From: Acholoe squamosa
Taxonomy: Eukaryota; Annelida; Polychaeta; Phyllodocida; Polynoidae
DNA length: 64,000 nt
Assembly (NCBI GenBank): GCA_949317995.1
Contig: OX439041.1
Span: forward strand, 6,646,001 to 6,710,000
Direction of reading: 5' to 3'
Shown here: positions 19,245 to 28,531 of the stretch, one piece after another
Numbering within the stretch: the stretch's first letter is position 1
Layout of the letters: every line of letters starts with the position of its first letter
Notes under the pieces: model-generated
The model's input: only the letters and a program-made list of their open reading frames with translations
Told to the model about the DNA's origin: nothing
Database searches by the model: none
Translations under genes and position numbers: made by a program

Positions 19245-20995
19245 GGAGGCTGTTGCTTTGGCTTGGTGCACTCTCTGGCAAAGTGGCCTTGCTCCCCGCA
19301 GTTGTAGCATTCACTCGACCTGCCAGGCGAGGTGCTGCGGGAGGGGCTACGTGCCGGACTTCTCGCGGGACTCCTGCTCTGCCTGTAGCTGGGGTAGGGA
19401 CTAGGAGCTCTGGCAGAGCGCTGTTGGTGTTGCTGCAGCTGTTCGTTTACAACAGTTACTACCATCTTGCGAAAATCCTCTTTTAGATCGGCCAGCTGGC
19501 TTGATTCCAAGCGTAACACGCCCGGCTGCCCCGCTGGCTGTATCTCATCATTGTTCGAGAAGGAGACACTCCTTATCTTCTTGTCACCCAGGATAAACCG
19601 ATTGTTGTGGATGGAGTGTCTGACACTCTTTATTGCCTCTCTGATTGATTTCAGGTTCTTTTCTCCTGCAATCAGTGCAGCCTTCTGGTCTGAGCAGCCC
19701 TGTAGAAAGGAATCAACTGCTGCCCTCTCAATGGTACGCTCCGAGTCCCCTCTGAATCCTTCTCTCACCAAATCCATGCAACGCTGCGCGAATGCATCAA
19801 GCACCTCATCCGGCTCTTGGCGCAGGTGTTGGAGTTCCCTGCGTGCTGTCGCCGGTTGCTTTCTAGCTCCAAATCGATCTTTCAGTGCCTTGCAGACCTT
19901 CTTATAGTCCCGTCTGGTCTTTTTGGGTAATGAGCCGAAGAAGATGAGGGCGTCATCCCTCAGATGCTGTATGAGGCTATCTGTCTTCTCCTCTTTACTC
20001 CACCCGCACCTACGAGCAATCCTCTCGAACTGCTCCTTGTAGATCCCCCATTTCAGGCGACCATCGTAGGTGGGAATCTTCCCCTGGTGGGGTTTGTCTC
20101 TGCCGTCCCTTGTTCTGTGCACTGGGGGTCCATCCTCGTCACTCGAGCTCGATGAGCTGTCATCAGAGTCTGAGGATTCCGTATCCTCGACCCTCGAGTG
20201 CCTGCTCCTCTTCGACTCCTTTAGAACTCTGACGCTGGCCTGGCTCACAGGTGGACGAGGGGCCTTGTGTTGACGACCATCCGTCCCGGCACTGACGTTC
20301 CAGTCAGTCTGTGCCCTCTGCGTGTATGGTTGTGACCCTTTCGGGACATACACGTTGTCATGTACCAGCCCTTTCTGATAGGGCGTCGAATGGAGTTGCA
20401 AGGAACTCTCACTCGGTGCTGGGCTACTCAGCGCTGCCCATGTCCTCTGTGCGAGAGCTGGGTTCTGTCGAAGTATGGCCTGCAGCGTCTCTGCTACATC
20501 GTCTGTTGGGGGCGAGTCAACAGGTTGGCGCTCCGCCGGGGTGGCCCCGGCCGATGCTGAGGTTGCCCCGGCCCCGGCCGCTGCTTGATGCGACTCCGGT
20601 TGTGCAACGTCCCTCTGATCGGTTTGAGGCCGCCCTTGCCCCTGGGCCTCCAGCCGCTGTTTGTCTGCCTCCAGCTCCTGTATCCGCGATAAGGACTTCT
20701 GCAGCAGGGCCTTCATCTCCTCTAAGCCCATCGCAGCCCCAGCCCCTTCTAGAGAAAGGACTGTCACATCAGCAACGCTGTCCTCTTTCTGGCCAAAAGA
20801 CACTCTGCCCTTTACGACGCACTCCTGCAGGATCGCACCTACCTCTGCGCTGAGGTACGTGAGCATCCCTGTGATAGATGTGAAGGGTCCGTCATCCTGC
20901 ACGCACTTGACGATCTCACGCGCACGCGCTGACCCGATCCCTGGGAGGGACTTGAGGTCTTCCACACCAGCCGCATTAATGTCGAACCCGACCAT
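19235..20995 (-). CDS. gag: Gag of element B with N-terminal helix-hairpin-helix
   Basis: 586 aa from ATG 20995. Residues about 1-65 form a ComEA-like helix-hairpin-helix module (NAAGVEDLKSLPGIGSARA, then GPFTSI), a DNA-binding fold not usual in Gag. Next come a short Glu/Leu/Gln coiled coil (about 90-120), an acidic Ser-rich patch (about 270-290), a Retrotrans_gag-type capsid region (about 305-425, including Trp-Gly-Ile-Tyr and FGSLP motifs), an Arg-Ser-Pro repeat tail, and one CCHC knuckle (CYNCGEQGHFAREC) close to the end. The frame is uninterrupted and ends at the frameshift heptamer. It would build the particle and bind RNA; the HhH could also bind the DNA copy, which is inference. Confidence 0.9.
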   Translation of the reverse strand: MVGFDINAAGVEDLKSLPGIGSARAREIVKCVQDDGPFTSITGMLTYLSAEVGAILQECVVKGRVSFGQKEDSVADVTVLSLEGAGAAMGLEEMKALLQKSLSRIQELEADKQRLEAQGQGRPQTDQRDVAQPESHQAAAGAGATSASAGATPAERQPVDSPPTDDVAETLQAILRQNPALAQRTWAALSSPAPSESSLQLHSTPYQKGLVHDNVYVPKGSQPYTQRAQTDWNVSAGTDGRQHKAPRPPVSQASVRVLKESKRSRHSRVEDTESSDSDDSSSSSSDEDGPPVHRTRDGRDKPHQGKIPTYDGRLKWGIYKEQFERIARRCGWSKEEKTDSLIQHLRDDALIFFGSLPKKTRRDYKKVCKALKDRFGARKQPATARRELQHLRQEPDEVLDAFAQRCMDLVREGFRGDSERTIERAAVDSFLQGCSDQKAALIAGEKNLKSIREAIKSVRHSIHNNRFILGDKKIRSVSFSNNDEIQPAGQPGVLRLESSQLADLKEDFRKMVVTVVNEQLQQHQQRSARAPSPYPSYRQSRSPARSPARSPSRSTSPGRSSECYNCGEQGHFARECTKPKQQPPKN

Positions 20996-22517
20996 CCTCA
21001 GATTACCAACGTGATGCGATTAATATCAGAGGAGGGTGACAGATAGATCCCAGCGTGAGAAGCCGAGAAAAATGTCAGTACTGGCCAGGTGATAGATGAG
21101 AATGCCGAAGCAGGACTACACAATCACTGGCTTATCTTATACAATGTTAGTGCTTCCCCTCTTCACTTACTTGTCCGGATCCTCAATGAGGGGGGGGGGG
21201 GGTCAGTCAGTTAGGTGGATGAGGAATATTCACTGTCTTAATTGATGATGAGACTGGTGACATGCATATACTAAGTTACGTCCTTATTGAGTATGTTATG
21301 CACACAATATCAAGTTTTGCCAGATTTTTCACAAAAATTGGCTTAAAGTTCAATCGAATGCAGCATCAACAGAGAACATTGGTAATAATGTCATAGGTGT
21401 AAGGGTATTTCACAGAAAATCCAAAATACCAGGTAATAATAAGAGTCTGAGTCTTCTGGCCTTTCCAATCTACAGGTGGGGGGGGGGGGAATATAGATTT
21501 TGAATTCTCGAAGTGAGGGGGGGGGGGGGTCACCTTACACAGGTCCACCCCAAAATGCCAGGAATCAAACAAGTTGATATTGGCTACTTTCTGAATTTTC
21601 CAAATGGGGGGGGGGGGGTACTGTAGATCCACCCCGGAATGCCAGAAATCAAACAAGTTTATATTGGCAACTTTCTGAATTTTTCAAATGGGGGGGGGGG
21701 GTGTACTGTAGATAGCTTCACCCCAGGATGCCAGAAATCAAACAAGTTTAGATTGGCAACTTTCTGACTTTTTCAAATGGGGGGGGGGGGTACTGTAGAT
21801 AGCTTCACCCCAGAATGCCAGAAATCAAACAAGTTGATATTGGCTAAATCTTCAAGCACAGTACAAGACACAAAACAATGGTCTTAATATAAATATAGAA
21901 AATGCCAGATACCTAGGGGCATTGGCTGTATTCCTATTTTCCACTATGGAGAGCCACCTTGTCCAAGGAGAATTCAAAATGGCATCCAAACCACATGGGC
22001 AGAAAATGCCAAACACCCAATTAATTAATTTTTCCAAAATTGACAAAAATAATTATCCCAGTGGTATTATCAATAATTTTCAGTCACTTTCCAGTAGATT
22101 GTCACTGTGAGATAATTCAAGAATTTTGGGGATGGCTTGGATTGTCAATTCAAACCAGTGGACAATGAGGCTTAACTGCCAGATCCAAGATGGCTACTCT
22201 GTAAGATTCCAGTAATCCTTATTAGTGGCAGCTTGACCCAATTCCTCCAAGACAGGCCAAAGTGCACAAAAAGTGGCCAAACTTTATGGCAAACACACAG
22301 AAATGATGGCCTAAGTGTGGTTAACACAATAAATCCAATGGTTTCCCCAGAATTTAGAGTTCTCTTTGTGAGCAGATGGATTAAAGATATGCTCACTGTA
22401 CACAAAGAAGTGATGGGGGAGGCTGAGGGGTTTCCTCCTGGCTTCCTCCAAAACAATCACAAAACAAACAGTCCTAGTGCCCACAGGTTTTGTAGACACA
22501 CAATTAATCCACAAGGG
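20996..22517 (-). other. Long untranslated leader of element B
   Basis: About 1.5 kb between PBS and gag without a coding frame. It includes a G-tract at 21190-21201 and the tandem repeats at 21466-21850. The rest (21860-22510) shows no recognisable gene. Such leaders usually hold RNA-packaging and translation signals, but no specific one can be named. Confidence 0.6.
21466..21850. repeat. Tandem repeats with poly-G tracts in the element B leader
   Basis: Three to four units of very roughly 90-120 bp, each with a run of 9-11 G (plus strand) followed by TACTGTAGAT, CACCCC, and GCCAGAAATCAAACAAGTT. In the element's own RNA these are C-tracts. Confidence 0.75.
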
Positions 22518-22535
22518 CAAGTACTCCTGGCACCA
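22518..22535 (-). other. Primer-binding site, element B
   Basis: Minus strand TGGTGCCAGGAGTACTTG, one base after the 5' LTR end. Its complement ends in TCCTGGCACCA, reminiscent of a tRNA-Leu acceptor end, though I am not sure of the isoacceptor. Confidence 0.8.
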
Positions 22536-22536
22536 A

Positions 22537-22740
22537 TGTGAGGATTTCACAGTGATCCCTTAATATCAGAGTATCTTACCTTGAAGATGTGGGAGAGACA
22601 ACTCCAGCACCTGTGTTGTGGTCTGCAGTCAGCTCTAAAGTGCGGGAATCTCGCCTCCTAAGCCCGCGCGTCGGGCCCGGGATTCCCTGGGGCCGGGGAA
22701 ACCCCCTGTTGCCTCGCGCGGCAGATGCGCGCGTCTCACA
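22537..22740 (-). repeat. 5' LTR of element B
   Basis: 204 bp, TGTGAG to CTCACA, matching 11486-11689. Near its downstream end it carries a consensus 5' splice site. Confidence 0.92.
22573..22583 (-). promoter_or_regulatory. Consensus 5' splice site in the element B LTR
   Basis: Minus strand CAAG|GTAAGAT, with the GT at 22579-22578. No ATG precedes it in the short leader exon, so splicing to an acceptor upstream of ORF3 would create a subgenomic message. Confidence 0.5.
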
Positions 22741-23047
22741 TAAGAATAGATAGAGCCTAGATTATTTGTATGGTAGTGTGGTACTTCAGAACATACCAGA
22801 CGATCGTGTGGTATGCTCTTATCAGCTCTAAACCAATGAGAAACCAGCTTTTTGCATAGGCCACGCATTGACCAATCAGCGTTCAACAAGCTGCTGATGA
22901 TGTCATAGGGCAAAATGGCGATGTAAACAACATTCTTGCCAATGTATACCATTTTTTCACAATATAGACAACAAAAACACAATGTAAACAACATTATTTG
23001 GAAGGGGAAGGTAGAAATAAGTCTTATTTTCGTGTAATAAATATTGT

Positions 23048-23153
23048 ATTGAACTCACATGACTCGTATTTGCCATATAGGCTCTTGAAGACCTTATGAA
23101 GGCCATATGCCTCTCGAGCCCATATGGCAAATACTCATCATGTTCGTTCAATA
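23048..23153. repeat. Foldback element with about 38-nt arms
   Basis: The arm with GTATTTGCCATATAGGCTC (23067-23085) pairs with 23116-23134 (one mismatch), and pairing extends outward to TATTGAAC / GTTCAATA. Ends resemble the foldback at 9420-9578. Confidence 0.7.
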
Positions 23154-23581
23154 ATTGCTATTTATGACACTGTATATGTATTCTATGACATGGTTACATC
23201 AATGACTATGTATTCAAATGTATTCATAAGCCTCAGTGACGTAGTGCTTCTAGACACTTGATGCTAGGCAGGAAAAAAAGAGGCATGATCAGGGGCAGGG
23301 AGCAAGAGATGCGCGGTGGCAGTAGTGGAGAGCAGATCTAGAGGAGATGCAGGGTGACAGCAGTAGTGGATAGTTCTAAGAGGGAGCAGCTCACAGAATG
23401 GGCAGGGAGCAGCTGATAGCAGGGTGCTTGCTTTATACTGTCATATAGTCTGAGTCCTGAGGCTTACCATATACATGTACACACAGCAGGAGGAGTTCTA
23501 TCTCTACAAACAAATAAAACTTTTATGAGCCAAGAACCTGGCATATTTCTTGGGACTATTTTAATTAACGACTAATTAACC

Positions 23582-23626
23582 CTTTAATTAACCCCCCAGC
23601 TGTTTCAGCTGGGGGGTTAATTAAAG
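23582..23626. repeat. Perfect 21-bp hairpin
   Basis: 23582-23602 is the exact reverse complement of 23606-23626, with a TTT loop. The stem runs from CTTTAATTAA to CCCCAGCTG. Confidence 0.85.
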
Positions 23627-24156
23627 AGACAACAATCATAAAAAAGTTCTAGTTTGAACATCATACATTGAAACACTTAGACCTATTTCTCATTTGTTTC
23701 AAGTTTTCAATACAAATTTCACGGGCGTGGAAAGCAGGCGGGGGGGGGGGGGGGGGGGACAGGGGGATATGTTCCCCCCCCCCACTTTTGACCAACTCCT
23801 CAAAAGGTCAAAACTAAGGTCAAGCAAAGGGAGGTCAAAAATTGCAGAAAACCCCCCTGGTCCCACCCACTCTGAAACTGCTTCCCACGCCCCTGCAAAT
23901 GATATATCTTGGGCACTTGTGAGTGATAAGATAGAACCAGCTGAAAACCTGCAGGTTCATATTGTATTCCATGATACATTAACAATTCATGGGTAAGATA
24001 TGAATAATTCTTTGGAAACTAATATGATAATTATTTTTTGGAGTTGCAAGCCGCATCAGCAGCCGGGAGCGTAGCGACCGTAGCAACTCCATAACGTTTT
24101 CGGTTTTCTCCCTGTCACCTATGATGGTGATGTCATGCTGCCTTAGTGACGTCACC

Positions 24157-24543
24157 TGCAGTGGCTAGCGATGTTGCCATGATCTATGAGAGCAACTCCT
24201 ATCCGTGGTCCTTGCCACATTCTTCTTGTTTCAAACCCCTGTGAAACAGTTGAATTGATCAATTTATTTGCTCTACAATATATTACATAAAACATTATAT
24301 ATTCAATAAAGTTTAATAGTATAATATGAGATCCGTGTATTTTCTGCAGATGCACCTTGAATGTTTCCCAAATCAGATAATATTTGAGTAAGAGCAAAAG
24401 GGCTGCCATTTAATTAAAATCAATTTTTGTTGGCCACCCGCAGTGGCTAGCGATGTTGCCATGATCTATGAAAGCAACTCCTATCCATGGTCCTTGCCAC
24501 ATTCTTCCTGTTTCAAACCCCTGTGAAACAGTTGAATTGATCA
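24157..24543 (+). repeat. Pair of about 105-bp direct repeats
   Basis: GCAGTGGCTAGCGATGTTGC onward at 24157-24262 recurs at 24439-24543 with a few substitutions; the 24262-24436 dispersed repeat lies between them. Confidence 0.75.
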
Positions 24544-25293
24544 CATGTTGCTTGGATATTTTGTGCCCTTTGACTGTCAGCATTGTTTGAAACATCAGGT
24601 AAGGCAAACATGATTAATCTTTGTTTCTATTATACATAGCAGCTATGGCTAAACCAATAAGAGAGTAATGGTAGGGCCTTTCTATGATGGGTTGCATATG
24701 AACCTTGTATCATATACCATTTTATTATTCCATAAATTGTAACATATTACTGTATTAATCAAAGAATATCTAAGAAATTAATACATAGGTTGGTTCTAAG
24801 AGCTATAAGAGTGCTCAAACTTTGTATAAGAGCGTTCATGCCCCACTGCACACCAGCCAGGTCAGTTACACAGACTTTATGACATCAAAGGCTCCGACCT
24901 AATGGTTCACTGCACAATATAATAAAACTGAGGGTCTCAGTGTGCGACCTCATGGTTCAGTGCACAAACTAATAAGTTGTAAGTGAATGCAACCGGCCGT
25001 CATGGGTGCCTGGGCACCGCAAACGCCGTCATGAGTGTCTGAGCACTCTAATAACTGAACAATGGGTTACATAAGCACGACGCCATAACCGTCCGGTCGC
25101 TCTAGCATCGCTCCTGAGCAACCTAGGTCAAATATCAAAGCATTTATGGAAAGCCCATAATTAGACGGTCAAAATGAGCCCAAGATCAAGGCGGAACTCC
25201 TATTATTAAGGAAGTTACGCCATAGAGACTGATTCAACCTCCGAGTGCACTACAGACGAACCGGCGCAAGTTACGCGCCTATCAAGCAAGCAT

Positions 25294-25337
25294 TATAAAC
25301 TTGGCATATTCAACTCCGCGCATGCGCAAAATGGCGG
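25294..25337 (+). promoter_or_regulatory. LTR core promoter: TATA, NRF1-like, YY1-like
   Basis: TATAAA (25294-25299), GCGCATGCGCA (25318-25328) and AAAATGGCGG (25328-25337). The last two fall about where transcription should start. In the 3' LTR the NRF1-like site is altered (GCGCATGCAC, 39691-39700) while the YY1-like site is kept. Confidence 0.55.
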
Positions 25338-25515
25338 TTATAACGGCGTAAACTTTTAAGATATGGGGGTTTGAAGTCAAAGAACCGACCAAGACAATGG
25401 GGGACGCAGCGGCGTCCATGGGGGTCCTTTGTGCACCCAGTGACACATGAAAGCCTCCCCTCAAACAATTGCAGAGTTAGGCAGATGCCACTGGCCCCAG
25501 TCAGTCTGAGGTGCA

Positions 25516-25743
25516 ATGCCAAGATTTGCTACAAATAGCCTGGCTGCACCTCCTAGAAATCAGAACACCAAGAACCGCTCCAGAGGTAACATCTCCAGTC
25601 ATCTCCTGCTACCTGCTATACCACTGCACTATGGTGAAACTATGCTAGACAGGCATTGGTTTCCATCATTAGTGGCCAGAGGCTATCTTCCTCAAGACAT
25701 CCACCAGAGGGTAAAGTTATTCATTATTACATTATTCCTCTAA
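25516..25743 (+). CDS. Small ORF within the LTR of element C
   Basis: 75 codons from an ATG, open in both LTR copies (39889-40116) with only a few amino-acid changes. It has no recognised domain. A splice donor at 25710/25711 falls inside it, so it could be the coding start of a spliced leader exon, or simply a chance ORF kept open because the LTRs are similar. Two copies of one LTR are weak evidence for selection. Confidence 0.25.
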   Translation: MPRFATNSLAAPPRNQNTKNRSRGNISSHLLLPAIPLHYGETMLDRHWFPSLVARGYLPQDIHQRVKLFIITLFL

Positions 25744-26060
25744 GCAGCAGGTCAGGAGCTAGGTGTGGGAACCCACCTAGAACTATGCTGGACATTGTAT
25801 TATTATTACCTCACAGGTGGAGTGGAACAGAACATTATACTTTATAAACTATTGTATATTTACTGTATATATGCAAATTACCTGCATACTAACTACTGTG
25901 TGATTGATATTTCTTACATGTTGCCTAAAGCTGAATAAACCAGTGATAACTGGAAATAACACTATTTATAAGAGCCTGTTGGATTTACACTATATACCAC
26001 TAGTCATATGATATTTCTCATATGACAACTTGATCATGCACAATTACTAGTATGACAAAG

Positions 26061-26078
26061 TGGTGGAGAACATCCTAC
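26061..26078 (+). other. Primer-binding site, element C
   Basis: TGGTGGAGAACATCCTAC, three bases after the LTR end. The tRNA is not identified. Confidence 0.7.
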
Positions 26079-26199
26079 TAAGATCCCATTTCTCACAGGC
26101 TCATAGAAATTAAGCTGGCAACATTACTAAAAACAATCATACACACAGTAAACCCCACTCCACCCACACAGTGACCTTGACACCATGTTCAAAAAGGTC

Positions 26200-26824
26200 A
26201 CCAGTGAGATCACCCACATACCAGTGAGATCTCCCACACATCAATGAGATCTCCCACACATCAATGAGATCTCCCACACATCAATGAAATCTCCCGCACA
26301 TCAATGAGATCTCCCACATACCAGTGAGATCTCCCACATACCAGTGAGATCTCCCACACATCAATGAGATCTCCTACACGACAGTGAGATCTCCCACATA
26401 CCAGTGAGATCTCCCACACATCAATGAGATCTCCCACACGACAGTGAGATCTCCCACATATCAGTGAGATCTCCCACATACCAGTGAGATCTCCCACATA
26501 CCAGTGAGATCTCCCACACGTCAGTAAGGTCTCCCACACGTCAGAGAGGTCTCCCACACGTCAGTGAGGTCTCCCATTCATCAGTGAGGTCTCCCAAATG
26601 TCAGTGAGGTCTCCCACACGTCAGTGGGGTCTCCCACACGTCAGTGAGGTCTCCCACACGTCAGTGAGGTCTCCCAAACATCAGTGAGGTCTCCCACACG
26701 TCAGTGAGGTCTCCCACACGTCAGTGAGGTCTCCCACACGTCAGTGAGGTCTCCCAAATGGTAGTGAGGTGTCCTAAAATGTCAGTGAGGTCTCCCACAC
26801 GTCAGTGAGGTCTCCCACACGAGT
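26200..26824 (+). repeat. 20-bp minisatellite in the element C leader
   Basis: About 30 units of TCAGTGAGGTCTCCCACACG. The first half of the array has AGATCTCCCACAC variants and the second half AGGTCTCCC variants. It ends just before the gag ATG. A minus-strand frame across it (26261-26557) is only a repeat translation. Confidence 0.9.
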
Positions 26825-26839
26825 TCCACACCTTCCACC

Positions 26840-28486
26840 ATGGCCGACGCTGAAGAAGGTCCTCAACCCAATCAGGCAGCTGAGAAGATAGGGGCCTATG
26901 AGAAGACCATCCAAGATGCAGTTACTGCCCTAGAAGCAAACAAAGCCCAACATGATGCTCATGCCTTTGCCTCAAAGGAAAGGGAGAGGATCCTCAGTCA
27001 ACAATTAGATGACCATCGGAAGGCCCTAGAACAGGCACAACAACAGATATCAGATCTCATGAAGCTGGTACCAACTCAGACCTCACAGCCTCCCACACCC
27101 ACCACAACACCTATTGTCACACCATCTGCCTCTGGATCCAAGGAGGATGTCATGATCTCCATGATGTCCAACATGACCAGGATCCTAGACAGACAACAAC
27201 ACGACGACAGGAAGATCAGGCAACACGAGGTAACCAAACCCAAAACTTTTTCTCACCCATCACCACTCATGTCAACAGCACTATTTATTGATCACAAATT
27301 CCCAGAGTATCTGAAGGACAGGTACAAATAAACAGACAGTGACACCATGGTAACATATTTACCCAAGTACCTTGAAGGACAAGCATTGGCTTGGTTTGAA
27401 ACCTTCAAGGAAAGTGCCACACCTGATAAGTTGACATGGTCCAATGTAGTACATGAACTAAAAGAGTATTTTGCTACTCAAGACAATATTATCTCCAGGA
27501 CTGCACTCCGTGCACAAGAGATAGATGAACCTGTATCTGATTATGCAATGTATCTCAGAAAAGCGTGTAATGCCCAATGCCTAAAGGACGACACCTTATT
27601 TAAAACATTCACCCAAGGCATGAGGCCCTGGATCTCTGTAGCTCTTGAAAACAAGAAAATAGACTCTTTTAACCAAGCCCTAGACCTAGCCTTAGAGGTT
27701 GAGACCCAAGAAAGATCTAGGAAAACAAGGGATGCAGAGTCTAACCCAAAGTCTACAAAAAGAAAGGTCCAGGAAGTCACCACTGGTTCAGAGAAGGAAG
27801 ATGTTAACCAAATGTCCAGTGCCCATGTAAAGCAACAGGAAGATAAGGTTGTCTCCAAAGATCCCACCGGTAGATATAGAGGAAATAACTATGACCCCAA
27901 CTACCGCTCCAGTAGAGGTAGAGGGGGTAACAGCAACAACCAGGGGGGTCACAACAGTAGAAAGGACAACAGCTCTTCCAACTCCAACAATGGTAACTCT
28001 TCATACAGTGATAGGAGAGACAGAACCCCAAGTAATGGCAGATCCTATAATAATCAAGGATCCAACAGTAGGAGCCATAGTCCACATAGGAACTACAACA
28101 GTGGATCCTACAACAACAATGGTTCCTACAACAACCAGGGTTCCAACAACTCTGGATCCTATAGTCAAGGATCCAACGGTAGAAGCCACAGTCCACATAG
28201 GAACTACAACAGTGGATCCTACAACAACAACGGTGCCTACAACAATCAGGGATCCAACAACTCTGGATCCTACAGCAGCCAGGGTTCTAATAACTCTGGG
28301 CAATACAGCAACTCTGGTCATTATAACCAGAGTTTCAACTCACATCAGAAGGATCACAAACCTAACACAAGAGGTTACCAGGGGAACCAACACAGTAACC
28401 CCCAAACAATACCTCAAGTGATGGATCAACTCTCCAAGCTCCTGGTCGCAAGCATCGCAACCACCCCACAGAACCAGGAAAACTAG
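26840..28486 (+). pseudogene. gag: gag of element C, with one in-frame stop
   Basis: Starts at an ATG in strong context (CCACCATGG). A TAA at 27329-27331 interrupts a frame that otherwise continues without shift to 28486. The first part has a coiled coil (about 26880-27070). A Retrotrans_gag capsid domain follows (about 27280-27700; LEGQALAWFETF, then LRAQEIDEPVSDYAMYL). The tail is rich in Ser, Asn, Gly and Arg (RGRGG, RDRTPSNGRS) with an internal duplication of about 123 bp (near 28063 and 28186). There is no CCHC zinc knuckle, so RNA binding probably relies on the basic disordered tail. It ends GAA AAC TAG at the frameshift site. Confidence 0.85.
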
Positions 28487-28531
28487 GAAAACTAGGATGT
28501 CACAGTGCCGATGGGCCAGTGCACTGTGACA
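28477..28531 (+). promoter_or_regulatory. Candidate -1 frameshift signal, element C
   Basis: GGAAAAC (28477-28483) followed directly by the gag TAG, then a 9-nt near-copy giving a second GGAAAACTAG (28486-28495). A perfect 10-bp stem follows: TGTCACAGTG (28498-28507) with CACTGTGACA (28522-28531), 14-nt loop. The stem lies 14 nt from the first heptamer and 5 nt from the second. Pol is open in the -1 frame across the site. Confidence 0.7.

Larger units (their letters stand above)
11486..22740 (-). mobile_element. Complete Ty3/Gypsy retrotransposon B with TatD-nuclease ORF3
   Basis: Two 204-bp LTRs (11486-11689 and 22537-22740) that appear identical by eye begin TGTGAG and end CTCACA. They are flanked by the 4-bp duplication TAAG (11482-11485 and 22741-22744). 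On the minus strand the order is 5' LTR, PBS, a 1.5-kb leader, gag, pol (-1 frame), ORF3, PPT, 3' LTR. Gag, pol and ORF3 are all uninterrupted. Identical LTRs and open frames point to a very recent insertion that may be active. The extra ORF occupies the env position but encodes a metallonuclease. Confidence 0.93.
22741..24703. other. Intergenic region with foldbacks and repeats
   Basis: No convincing gene. A YY1-like AAAATGGCGA is near 22912. G-rich homopolymer occurs at 23739-23758 and a C-run at 23774-23783. A sequence at 24262-24436 (ATTTATTTGCTCTACAATAT onward) recurs at 43446-43629 and 50969-51149, so it is a dispersed repeat. Confidence 0.5.
24708..26057 (+). repeat. 5' LTR of element C
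   Basis: 1,350 bp. TATAAA at 25294-25299, then NRF1-like and YY1-like sites at the expected start of transcription, and AATAAA at 25934-25939 give U3-R-U5 with an R region of about 600 bp. An ORF of 75 codons (25516-25743) and a splice donor (AGAGG|GTAAAG, 25710/25711) lie inside R. Confidence 0.92.

Noticed and set aside
26261-26557. 98-aa minus-strand ORF of repeating GDL..W motifs
   Set aside because: Direct translation of the 20-bp leader minisatellite.
27541-28321. Minus-strand and alternate-frame ORFs over the element C gag tail
   Set aside because: Products of low-complexity repeats in gag.
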